Program-made: the position numbers and the translations under genes
NCBI GenBank assembly: GCA_023459275.1
Contig: JAEWVC010000043.1
Coordinates: forward strand, 1 to 8,148
Direction of reading: 5' to 3'
Length of the DNA: 8,148 nt
Source: Bacillota bacterium
GTDB lineage: Bacteria; Bacillota; Clostridia; Christensenellales; Aristaeellaceae
The notes under the pieces: generated by a model
The model's database searches: none
What the model was told of the DNA's origin: nothing
What the model saw: the letters and a program-made list of their open reading frames with translations, nothing else
In this document: positions 1-6,283 of the stretch, piece after piece
Position numbering within the stretch: the first letter of the stretch is position 1
How the letters are laid out: each line of letters starts with the position of its first letter

Positions 1-43
1 CATAACCGGTTGGTCCGGGGTTCAAGTCCCTGAAGGCCCACCA
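1..43 (+). tRNA. tRNA-Met (CAU), 3' part only
   Basis: The window begins at the anticodon CAT (1-3). It then holds the 3' side of the anticodon stem (CCGG), a variable loop, a T arm with the GGTTCAAGTCC core, the acceptor strand AAGGCCC (33-39), discriminator A40 and an encoded CCA (41-43). CAU can belong to elongator Met, initiator Met or tRNA-Ile2 (lysidine). The 3' half resembles clostridial elongator Met, but the D arm and 5' acceptor strand lie outside the window, so the class is not certain. Confidence 0.85.
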
Positions 44-50
44 GCCATAT

Positions 51-127
51 GGCCCGGTAGTTCAGTTGGTTAGAATGCCAGCCTGTCACGCTGGAGGTCG
101 AGGGTTCGAGCCCCTTCCGGGTCGCCA
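51..127 (+). tRNA. tRNA-Asp (GUC)
   Basis: A complete 77-nt cloverleaf. The acceptor strand GGCCCGG (51-57) pairs with CCGGGTC (117-123, one G-U pair), followed by G124 and encoded CCA (125-127). The anticodon stem CCAGC/GCTGG holds loop CTGTCAC with anticodon GTC at 85-87, and the T arm contains GGTTCGAGCC. It lies 7 nt after the Met gene and is clearly co-transcribed with it. Confidence 0.97.
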
Positions 128-161
128 TTTTTCTTCCCGGGCCTTGAACAAGGAGCAGCGC

Positions 162-237
162 GCTGACGTAGCTCAATTGGCAGAGCAGCTGATTTGTAAT
201 CAGCAGGTTGCGGGTTCAAGTCCCATCGTCAGCTCCA
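162..237 (+). tRNA. tRNA-Thr (UGU)
   Basis: A complete 76-nt tRNA. The acceptor GCTGACG (162-168) pairs with CGTCAGC (227-233), with discriminator T234 and encoded CCA (235-237). The anticodon stem GCTGA/TCAGC encloses loop TTTGTAA with anticodon TGT at 195-197. The D arm (GCTCAATTGGCAGAGC) and T arm (GGTTCAAGTCC) are canonical. It is 34 nt downstream of tRNA-Asp. Confidence 0.97.
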
Positions 238-292
238 TCGCCTCCCTTTGGGGCGGCACACCGGATCCTTCCCAGGTGCAAAGGTTCTATAT

Positions 293-377
<85 letters not shown>

Positions 378-381
378 ATAT

Positions 382-469
382 GCGGGAATGGCGGAATTGG
401 CAGACGCGCTAGATTCAGGTTCTAGTGAAGATTTCCTTCATGCAGGTTCAAGTCCTGTTTCCCGCACCA
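382..469 (+). tRNA. tRNA-Leu (CAG)
   Basis: A complete 88-nt class II tRNA. The acceptor GCGGGAA (382-388) pairs with TTCCCGC (459-465), with discriminator A466 and encoded CCA (467-469). The anticodon stem CTAGA/TCTAG encloses TTCAGGT with CAG at 416-418. A long variable arm follows (about 426-442). It is the last gene of the cluster: 4 nt after tRNA-Tyr and directly before a terminator. CAG reads CUG, a common leucine codon in GC-rich genomes. Confidence 0.97.
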
Positions 470-505
470 AGCCCTTGAAAACACAGGTTTTCAAGGGCTT
501 TCCCT
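470..505 (+). terminator. Intrinsic terminator of the tRNA cluster
   Basis: AGCCCTTGAAAA (470-481) is perfectly complementary to TTTTCAAGGGCT (488-499). The C482-G487 pair extends the stem to 13 bp around a 4-nt loop. The stem runs into a pyrimidine-rich TTTCCCTTT tail. It starts on the base after the tRNA-Leu CCA end, so it ends the tRNA transcript. On the minus strand the hairpin is not followed by a T run, so it works in one direction only. Confidence 0.9.
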
Positions 506-539
506 TTGCCGGGCGGCCCGCGGCCCAAAAAATTCTCTT

Positions 540-569
540 TTCAACAGCAAAAAGGAAGGGTAATATAAT
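540..569 (+). promoter_or_regulatory. Probable promoter of the 608 gene
   Basis: A perfect TATAAT -10 box lies at 564-569, with a weak -35-like TTCAAC at 540-545 (18-bp spacer). It falls between the tRNA terminator and the peptidase-like gene and would give a leader of about 30 nt. The weak -35 suggests modest activity or activator dependence. Confidence 0.45.
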
Positions 570-607
570 AAAATAACACAGCCATCGCCGGCGGCGGAAG
601 GAGAGCC

Positions 608-1249
608 ATGGACGTTTCGATACTGCACCCGGAGCTTTTGAATATTACGGATACGCAGACCGGCAAAACATATTTCGGCGGCGATCAGGAATGGTATGCC
701 AACGAATGGCATAAGCGGGCCGGCTGCGGCCCCACCTGCGCGGCCAATGTGACGGCGTACCTGGCCAAGACGCGGCCGGGGATGCAGCCCCTGTACGGCG
801 GCGATATGTCGCTGGCCGGTTTTTCGCGCCACATGGAGGAAGTGTACGCCTACGTCACCCCCGGAACCATGGGGCTGAACCGCACCGAAATGTTTTCAGA
901 GGGGATCGTGCGTTTCGCCCAAAGCCGCGGCGTCGCCCTGACGCCCCACGTTTTTGATGTATCCGGCTATGCGGCCAAGAACCGCCCGCCGGTTTCAAGC
1001 CTGGGGGACTTTGTGAAGGCCGGGCTTTTGTCGGACTGCCCCATCGGCTTTCTGAACCTTACAAGGGGCCGGGTGAAAAACATACAGGGCTGGCACTGGA
1101 TCACCGTCTTCAACGCGAAGGTGGACGGCGACACGGTTTTCACCTGCGCCTCCGACGAGGGGAAGGAAGTCTGCTTCGATCTGAAGCTGTGGTACCTCTC
1201 CACCCGCATGCGCGGCGGCCTGGTATACTTTACGGACGGCGCGGCTTGA
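608..1249 (+). CDS. Papain/C39-like cysteine peptidase family protein
   Basis: A 213-aa protein with no signal peptide or membrane segment, so probably cytosolic. Seen directly: residues 26-30 DQEWY (candidate oxyanion Gln27), residues 39-44 GCGPTC at the start of a likely helix (candidate nucleophile Cys40), and residues 161-166 GWHWIT (candidate catalytic His163), followed by an acidic position (Asp183) that could complete a triad. The order Gln, Cys-Gly-Pro, then His-Trp-Ile is typical of papain-fold C39-like proteins. From Gln27 to Cys40 the gap is wider than the usual Q-x5-C, so Gln27 is tentative. The ATG at 608 follows AAGGAG at 598-603, only 4 nt away but the best start. Substrate and pathway are unknown: it could be a peptidase, an amidase or a transglutaminase-like enzyme. 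No neighbour clarifies its role, since it has its own promoter and converges with copA. It overlaps the copA 3' end by 20 bp. Confidence 0.72.
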   Translation: MDVSILHPELLNITDTQTGKTYFGGDQEWYANEWHKRAGCGPTCAANVTAYLAKTRPGMQPLYGGDMSLAGFSRHMEEVYAYVTPGTMGLNRTEMFSEGIVRFAQSRGVALTPHVFDVSGYAAKNRPPVSSLGDFVKAGLLSDCPIGFLNLTRGRVKNIQGWHWITVFNAKVDGDTVFTCASDEGKEVCFDLKLWYLSTRMRGGLVYFTDGAA

Positions 1250-3695
1250 AGCGCTTGAGCCTCAGGGCGTTGCTCACCACCGACACGGAACTCAAGGCCA
1301 TGGCGGCAGCCGAAATCACGGGGTTCAAAAGCGGCCCGCCGAAAAGATACAGCAGCCCGGAGGCGATGGGGATCCCCGCCGTGTTGTAGGCGAAGGCCCA
1401 GAATAGATTCTGCTTGATATTGCGGATGGTGCTCCTGCTGAGCTTAATGGCGGTGGCCACATCCTGCAAATCGCTGCGCATCAGCACAATATCGGCCGAT
1501 TCCATGGCCACGTCGGTGCCGGAGCCGATGGCGATGCCGATATCCGCCTGGGTCAGCGCCGGCGCGTCGTTGATGCCGTCGCCCACCATGGCCACTTTAT
1601 ACCCTTCGCTCTGCAGCTTTTTCACTTCAATGGACTTTTCCCCCGGCAGCACCTCGGCCAGTACCCGGTCGATGCCCACCTGCCGGGCAATGGCGTTTGC
1701 GGTCTGCACCCCGTCGCCGGTGACCATGGCCACCGCAAGGCCCATTTCATGCAGCCTGCGCACGGCTTCCGCGCTGCTCTCCTTCACCACGTCCGCCACG
1801 GCGATGATGCCGGCCATCCGTCCGTCCAAAGACACGTACATGGGCGTCTTTCCCTCTCCGGCCAGGCGTCCGGCTTCCGCCGTCCAGCCCTCCGTTAAGA
1901 TGCCGCTCTCCTCCATCATCCGCTTATTGCCTATCAGTACGTTTTTCCCACCGGCCACGGCCTCAATGCCCCGGCCGGGAATGGCGGAAAACCGCTCCAT
2001 GGGCGGAAGGGCCAAGTCCTCCTGCTCCGCGCGGCGCACGATGGCCGCGCCAAGAGGATGCTCCGAGCCTTTTTCCGCGGCGGCGGCCACCAGCAAAAGC
2101 TCCTCCCGGGGGATACCCTCCGCGGGCAAAAGATCCGTCACCTCCGGCCGGCCCTTGGTAATGGTGCCCGTCTTGTCCAGCACCACGATGCCGATCTTGT
2201 GGGCGGTCTCCAGCGCCTCGCCGCTTTTGAACAGAATGCCGTATTCCGCGCCCTTGCCGGTACCCACCATGATGGCGGTGGGGGTGGCCAGCCCCAGGGC
2301 GCAGGGGCAGGCGATGACCAGCACGGAGATGAACACCGTCAGCGCGAACACCAGGGATTGGCCGCCTATCAGCCAGGCGGCTGACACGGCCAGGGCGATC
2401 AGGAATACCGCCGGGACAAAGTAGCCGGAGACGATGTCCGCCATCCTTGCGATGGGGGCCTTGGAGCCCTGGGCATCCTCCACCAGCTTGATGATCTGGC
2501 TTAAAGCCGTGTCCGCGCCCACCTTGGCGGCCTCCACCCGGAGGGCGCCGTTGGCGTTCAGTGTGGCGGCGTATACCTTGTCGCCGGGCTTTTTGTCCAC
2601 GGGCATGCTTTCGCCGGTGAGCATGGATTCATCCACCGAGGTGAACCCCTCCAGCACCACGCCGTCCACGGGGATCTTTTCCCCCGGCCTTACCAACAGC
2701 AGGTCGCCTGCCTCCACTTCGTCCACGGGCGTTTCCACCTCACGGCCATCCCTTACTACCGTGGCTGTCTTGGGTGCCAGGCCCATCAGCTTTTTGATGG
2801 CTTCGGAGGTCCTGCCCTTGGAGATGGTCTCCAGCGTCTTGCCCAGCATGATCAAAGTAATGATGACGCCCGCCGTCTCAAAATACAGCCCATGAACGCC
2901 CATGGCGTCGCCCATGAGGATGCGCCAGACGGAGTACAGGCTGTAGCCCACGGCGGCGGTGGTGCCGATGGCAATCAGGGAATCCATGTTGGGGCTGCGC
3001 TGCCAAAGGGCCTTGTACCCCACCCGGTAGAACCTGTTCCCCGCAATCAGGATGGGAATCGTCAGCAGCACCTGGACCAGGGCATACGCAAGGGGATGCG
3101 TCCCGGGGGAAAGAAAGGCCGGGATGGGCAGCTTTACAAAGGAAAGCATGGGCGCCATGGCCAGATAGAAAAGCGGAATGGCAAAGACCGCCGACACCAA
3201 AAGCTTGATTCGCATCACGCGGATCTCCCTTTCCTTGCGCAGCCTGTCCTCGTCCACGGCCCCGCTTTGCGCCGCCAAGGCTTTGTAACCCAGGCTTTCA
3301 ATGGCCTCACGGATGTCCGTAAGCCGGACTTTTTTCGGGTCATAGGTGACGGCCGCCTTTTCGCTGGCAAAGTTCACCGACGCTTTTTCAACGCCTTCCA
3401 TTTTCCCCAGCGTCTTTTCGATCCTTTGGGCGCAGGCCGCGCAGGTCATCTCCCCGATGGGGATCAAAATGGAGCGGCCTTCGCTCTCCTCCGCCACGCC
3501 GTATCCGGCCTTTTCCACCGCGGCCTTAATGGCCCCGGAGTCAAGGCTCTCCCCGTCATAGGATACGGTCAGCTTTTCGGTGGCCAGGTTCACGGAGGCG
3601 CTTTCCACGCCCTCCAGGCCGTCCACCGCTTTCTCCACCCGCCGCGCGCAGGCCGCGCAGGTCATCCCCGTGATGGAAACGGTTTCCTTGTTCAT
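1230..3695 (-). CDS. copA: Cu(I)-exporting P1B-type ATPase CopA
   Basis: An 821-aa inner-membrane pump that couples ATP hydrolysis to export of Cu(I) from the cytosol. It has two N-terminal heavy-metal-associated domains, each with MTCAAC (11-16 and 83-88). The membrane helices of the transport core follow. The actuator domain has TGES (360-363), the membrane metal site is CPC (463-465), and the phosphorylated Asp507 sits in DKTGT. The nucleotide-binding domain has the HP motif (546-547), and the hinge is GDGINDAPAL (705-714). The last helices carry YN (770-771) and MxxSS (799-803). CPC with YN and MxxSS is the Cu(I) signature, which separates it from Zn/Cd pumps. Length matches two-HMA CopA of Bacillus (about 800 aa). 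The segment at 657-662 reads MVTGDG where many homologues have GDN, a minor change. It follows csoR by 20 nt with AAGGAA upstream, so the two are co-transcribed. No copZ chaperone gene is adjacent. Confidence 0.96.
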   Translation of the reverse strand: MNKETVSITGMTCAACARRVEKAVDGLEGVESASVNLATEKLTVSYDGESLDSGAIKAAVEKAGYGVAEESEGRSILIPIGEMTCAACAQRIEKTLGKMEGVEKASVNFASEKAAVTYDPKKVRLTDIREAIESLGYKALAAQSGAVDEDRLRKEREIRVMRIKLLVSAVFAIPLFYLAMAPMLSFVKLPIPAFLSPGTHPLAYALVQVLLTIPILIAGNRFYRVGYKALWQRSPNMDSLIAIGTTAAVGYSLYSVWRILMGDAMGVHGLYFETAGVIITLIMLGKTLETISKGRTSEAIKKLMGLAPKTATVVRDGREVETPVDEVEAGDLLLVRPGEKIPVDGVVLEGFTSVDESMLTGESMPVDKKPGDKVYAATLNANGALRVEAAKVGADTALSQIIKLVEDAQGSKAPIARMADIVSGYFVPAVFLIALAVSAAWLIGGQSLVFALTVFISVLVIACPCALGLATPTAIMVGTGKGAEYGILFKSGEALETAHKIGIVVLDKTGTITKGRPEVTDLLPAEGIPREELLLVAAAAEKGSEHPLGAAIVRRAEQEDLALPPMERFSAIPGRGIEAVAGGKNVLIGNKRMMEESGILTEGWTAEAGRLAGEGKTPMYVSLDGRMAGIIAVADVVKESSAEAVRRLHEMGLAVAMVTGDGVQTANAIARQVGIDRVLAEVLPGEKSIEVKKLQSEGYKVAMVGDGINDAPALTQADIGIAIGSGTDVAMESADIVLMRSDLQDVATAIKLSRSTIRNIKQNLFWAFAYNTAGIPIASGLLYLFGGPLLNPVISAAAMALSSVSVVSNALRLKRFKPRRP

Positions 3696-3715
3696 GTTTT
3701 CCTTGCCTTTCTATG

Positions 3716-4045
3716 TCAAAGCATCTTATCGATGGTCGTAAGCAGTTCATCCACCACCGCGCTGTCCCCGGCACGTATTTTGTCCACCAGACAGCCATGG
3801 ATGTGGTTCTCCAGCACAATTTTGCTGATGGAGGTCAGCGCCGAACGTGCCGCCGCGATCTGATTCAGTATATCGTCGCAGTAAACGTCCTTCTCCACCA
3901 TGCCCCTGATGCCCCGCACCTGCCCCTCCACGCAGCTTAGCCTGCGCAAAAGCGCCGCGCGCAGCTTCTCATCCCGCACCGTCTTGCGCTCCCCGCAAGC
4001 CGCGCATACCGCCGCTTCGTTTTCTGTCCGCGGATTATCAGCCAT
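3716..4045 (-). CDS. csoR: Copper-sensing transcriptional repressor CsoR
   Basis: A 109-aa all-helical repressor of the CsoR/RcnR family (DUF156) that binds DNA when apo and lets go on binding Cu(I). The family signature RRLSCVEGQVRGIRGMVE lies at 34-51. The Cu(I) ligands are Cys56, His81 and Cys85. Their spacing (25 and 4 residues) matches the C-H-C set of the founding Mycobacterium protein, and Tyr55 occupies the second-shell position next to the first Cys. The start at 4045 was chosen because AAGGAGG lies directly upstream (about 4053-4059). The reading frame stays open up to 4150, but that extension would run through the operator and promoter. The N-terminal tail carries an extra Cys14-AA-Cys17 pair, absent from the minimal family. 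It is the first gene of the csoR-copA operon and is likely autoregulated through the palindrome at 4077-4094. Confidence 0.94.
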   Translation of the reverse strand: MADNPRTENEAAVCAACGERKTVRDEKLRAALLRRLSCVEGQVRGIRGMVEKDVYCDDILNQIAAARSALTSISKIVLENHIHGCLVDKIRAGDSAVVDELLTTIDKML

Positions 4046-4076
4046 GAAAGCCCCTCCTTGCGCCTGACCATATACC

Positions 4077-4094
4077 ATACCCCCGTGGGGTATC
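4077..4094. promoter_or_regulatory. CsoR operator (GC-rich palindrome)
   Basis: ATACCCC (4077-4083) and GGGGTAT (4088-4094) form a perfect 7-bp inverted repeat around CCGT. An A/T-flanked C4/G4 dyad of this kind is the known class of CsoR binding site in Bacillus and Mycobacterium. It covers the predicted transcription start (about 4092) of the minus-strand csoR-copA promoter, so bound CsoR would block initiation. The site is inferred from sequence and position. Confidence 0.8.
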
Positions 4095-4098
4095 ATCA

Positions 4099-4127
4099 GT
4101 ATAAAGGATGCGCCTTTCTTTGTCAAG
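4099..4127 (-). promoter_or_regulatory. csoR-copA promoter
   Basis: Read on the minus strand, TTGACA (4122-4127, perfect -35) is followed by 17 bp and then TATACT (4099-4104, a 5/6 -10). This is a near-consensus housekeeping sigma promoter. The start site would be near 4092, inside the CsoR palindrome, leaving a leader of about 47 nt to the csoR ATG. A strong promoter held shut by a repressor is the expected design for copper efflux. Confidence 0.88.
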
Positions 4128-4169
4128 CTGCGAATGTATGCCTGATGCACACCAACCGAAGATAATTTG

Positions 4170-4178
4170 TGCTACAAT
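4170..4178 (+). promoter_or_regulatory. Extended -10 promoter of the 4243 gene
   Basis: TGCTACAAT (4170-4178) is an extended -10 element (TGn plus TACAAT, 5/6). At the -35 distance there is only a poor match (about 4150-4155), which is tolerable for extended -10 promoters. The predicted start near 4185 gives a leader of about 58 nt. It lies back to back with the csoR promoter, but its start is about 90 bp from the CsoR palindrome, so copper control is not implied. Confidence 0.5.
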
Positions 4179-4242
4179 GGAAAAAAACGGCGCCGCAAAA
4201 AAACAGGAATTGCGCAGCCGTCATCACGAAGGGAGAAAACAT

Positions 4243-4743
4243 ATGAAAAACCGGCTGTCCCGTTATGTATCCGTCTTTATGGCTCTTTTGCTGCTGCTGG
4301 GCGCGTTCCCGGCCCTGGCGGAGGAAGCGCCCGCGGAGGGGCCGTATATCAATCTTCTGTCCGTTCCGGCGTATGGGGACGTGGATGGCCTGGTGGAGCT
4401 TGAACTGGTCACCGCCGGCGGTGAGGCTGTGACGCCGGATGCGTATATCGCGACGCTGTTTTTACAGGTGGAGCCCGACGGAAGCTATTGGATCAAGCCG
4501 ACATATGACGATCCTTTTGTCAGCGCCGATCCGGATGGCATCTACCGGATCGACTGCACCACCGGCGGCATCGATGAGCTTGCCCTTGCCTACCATATTT
4601 TTGTGCTCCCCGCGGACCTGCGGGTAACAGCTTATGAGGATGCGCTTTCCGCCTGCGTTGACTATGTGCGGGTGGACAGGGCAGAGGACGGGAGCTATAC
4701 GGTTTTGCACATAGGGACGCCAGAGCAGCCGCCGGAACCATAA
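4243..4743 (+). CDS. Small secreted protein of unknown function, possible carbohydrate-associated domain
   Basis: A 166-aa protein with a clear Sec signal peptide: positive N-region (K2, R4, R7), hydrophobic core at about 9-20 and an ALA|EE cleavage site near residue 26. There is no lipobox, sorting signal or later membrane segment, so it is probably released. The ATG at 4243 follows AAGGGAG (4229-4235) by 7 nt; earlier in-frame ATGs lie in the csoR promoter and are unlikely. The mature part has a pattern I associate from memory with a repeated beta-rich module of clostridial extracellular polysaccharide-degrading proteins: VTPDAYIATLFLQVEPDGSY (64-83), WIKPTYDDP (83-91), ADPDGIYRIDCTTGGIDELA (95-114), then FVLP (120-123). 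Here it stands alone. A role next to the convergent arabinanase gene is possible but not shown. The 3' end is followed by a weak terminator-like element at 4789-4811. Confidence 0.75.
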   Translation: MKNRLSRYVSVFMALLLLLGAFPALAEEAPAEGPYINLLSVPAYGDVDGLVELELVTAGGEAVTPDAYIATLFLQVEPDGSYWIKPTYDDPFVSADPDGIYRIDCTTGGIDELALAYHIFVLPADLRVTAYEDALSACVDYVRVDRAEDGSYTVLHIGTPEQPPEP

Positions 4744-4788
4744 TCCGTCCCCGCGCGCCCCTCCCTGCCGGCTGTTTCCCGCCCCTCC

Positions 4789-4811
4789 GCGGTGAAATGG
4801 CCGTTTTTTTT
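4789..4811 (+). terminator. Weak terminator-like hairpin after the small secreted gene
   Basis: A short stem (GCGG at 4789-4792 with CCGT at 4801-4804, including a wobble pair) precedes eight T residues (4804-4811). The T run is convincing but the stem is only 4-5 bp. It overlaps the stop codon of the convergent GH43 gene (4810-4812). No T-rich terminator is seen for the minus-strand GH43 transcript before it would enter the small secreted gene. Confidence 0.35.
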
Positions 4812-6240
4812 ACTCCGCGCTTTTGCTCCCCCAAAGGGCGGTGCCGTCTTGGGATAGGGCGGTGAAGGTGGTGGTCCAGGCCCTTTGCTGGCTGTCATAG
4901 GCCCTTACGAACACGCCCTCGTACAGAACGTCGTCCAGCGTGATCTCCATGCGGTTGTCCTCAAACATCCTCCACGTTCCCGTGCCGCTCCCCGAAAGCG
5001 TACCCTCCGGCCCAAGGGTCACGCTTACCGAGGGGTGGGGCTTTGTGTTGATATCCGACTGATGATTGATCACCTTGTATTCCCCCGCCGCATCCAAAGG
5101 GTCCACGGGAGATACCGTCTCCCCGGCATACCGGTAGGGCGTCACCACAGGCCATCCCGCCCCGTTGAAATAGAACTGGTGCACCCGAACGGCATGGGCT
5201 TCCCCTCCGTTCAAAAACCGGGTGTGGAACACCAGAAAATACTGACCCGTTTCCGGCAGGTAGATGGCGGAATTATGCCCGGGGGACACGTATCCCACCG
5301 TCATTTGGTTCTTTTCCCCGGGGAGGGCCACAAATTGATAGCCGCCCATCAGCTTCACGCCGTACGCCACAATGTCCGCATCCAGAAAAAAGGAGCCGGG
5401 GCGTCCGCCGCACTTGGCCATGTCCTGCCCCTTGGCGTCCAGGTAGGGGCCGTCGGGGGTTTTGGAGCGGGCCACACGGATGTTGTATCCGCCCGTGCTG
5501 TCAAGCCCGCCGAAGGATAGGAAAAGGTAGTAGTAGTCCGTGTCGGGGGAATACAGGATGTACGGCCCCTCAATGCGGCTGTGGTTCTTGCCCAGCAGCT
5601 TTTTGCCGTACCCCTGCCCCTCCTTGGGGAAGCCGGTCTGCTCATCCATTTCCAGAAGGAAGATCCCGCCGGAATAAGAGCCGTAGACCATCCACAGCTT
5701 CCCGTCCTTGTCGTAAAAGGTGTGGGGATCCACCACGTTGGGGTCCTTTGTGGCATCGTATCTTGTGCCGCCCGCACCCGCGCCCTGCATGCCGGAGTAC
5801 AGGAATACGCCCAGGTCCTTGAAGGGGCCCTCCGGCTTCTCACTCACCGCCAGCCCCATGGCGCTCAGCGGCGAATCGCCCCGGCAGCAGCAGTAATACA
5901 TGTAGTAGCGCCCGTCCTTCAGCCGCGTCACACAGGGCGCCCAGAAGGTATTCGTCTGCGCCCAGGCAAGCGCCGTTTTCATTTCCTCCTGCACGTTTTC
6001 CACCAGCGTGCAGCCTTCCTGTGCATTGGCGGAGATCGTTTCCCAGGCCATCAGATCCTTTGACCGGGCAGCCGCCATATGGCTGCCGTAAATATAGAAC
6101 ATGCCATCCTCCGCCCTTAAGATGGACGGATCGTGCACCGATGCCTCACGGAATACAGGCGCTTCCTCCCCCATCGCCTGAAGCATCACGCATATCAAGG
6201 CCAATATGAACACAAGCGTCCCACAAGCCGTTTTCCGCAT
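4810..6240 (-). CDS. Secreted GH43 endo-1,5-alpha-L-arabinanase-like enzyme
   Basis: A 476-aa protein with an N-terminal signal peptide (hydrophobic core 8-20, cleavage near AMG|EE at 22-26) and no lipobox, so it is predicted to be exported. The body is a five-bladed GH43 propeller. Candidate catalytic residues are Asp37 in HDPSI (general base), Asp171 in KDPNVVDPHTFYD (pKa modulator) and Glu224 in RIEGPYI (general acid). His322 in SPGHNS matches the metal-binding histidine of the family. These positions and the length closely follow B. subtilis Abn2 (about 470 aa). Residues from about 385 on form a beta-barrel C-terminal domain as in Abn2 (VINHQSDIN to the end). The expected reaction is internal cleavage of alpha-1,5-arabinan from pectin; another GH43 specificity cannot be excluded. 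The ATG at 6240 has AAGGAG 12 nt upstream, rather far, but a longer open frame to 6408 has no signal peptide and overlaps the upstream gene. It lies 43 nt after the dehydrogenase gene on the same strand. Confidence 0.9.
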   Translation of the reverse strand: MRKTACGTLVFILALICVMLQAMGEEAPVFREASVHDPSILRAEDGMFYIYGSHMAAARSKDLMAWETISANAQEGCTLVENVQEEMKTALAWAQTNTFWAPCVTRLKDGRYYMYYCCCRGDSPLSAMGLAVSEKPEGPFKDLGVFLYSGMQGAGAGGTRYDATKDPNVVDPHTFYDKDGKLWMVYGSYSGGIFLLEMDEQTGFPKEGQGYGKKLLGKNHSRIEGPYILYSPDTDYYYLFLSFGGLDSTGGYNIRVARSKTPDGPYLDAKGQDMAKCGGRPGSFFLDADIVAYGVKLMGGYQFVALPGEKNQMTVGYVSPGHNSAIYLPETGQYFLVFHTRFLNGGEAHAVRVHQFYFNGAGWPVVTPYRYAGETVSPVDPLDAAGEYKVINHQSDINTKPHPSVSVTLGPEGTLSGSGTGTWRMFEDNRMEITLDDVLYEGVFVRAYDSQQRAWTTTFTALSQDGTALWGSKSAE

Positions 6241-6283
6241 CCGGATGCCACGCTCCTTTCCTGTTCTTTCTGTCTTTGTCCTT

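Noticed and set aside
1414..3863. Large open frames on the + strand opposite copA (for example 1414-2424 and 2892-3863)
   Set aside because: They are shadows produced by the GC-rich copA sequence on the other strand: low-complexity Ser/Ala/Pro or Gly/His-rich products with no recognisable domain.
4046..4150. Longer CsoR with 35 extra N-terminal residues
   Set aside because: The extension would be translated from the operator and promoter region, upstream of the predicted start of transcription, and the ATG at 4045 has a strong AAGGAGG site.
4108..4242. Longer form of the small secreted protein starting at 4108
   Set aside because: It would place 45 residues before a clear signal peptide and start upstream of the likely promoter. 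The ATG at 4243 has a good ribosome binding site.
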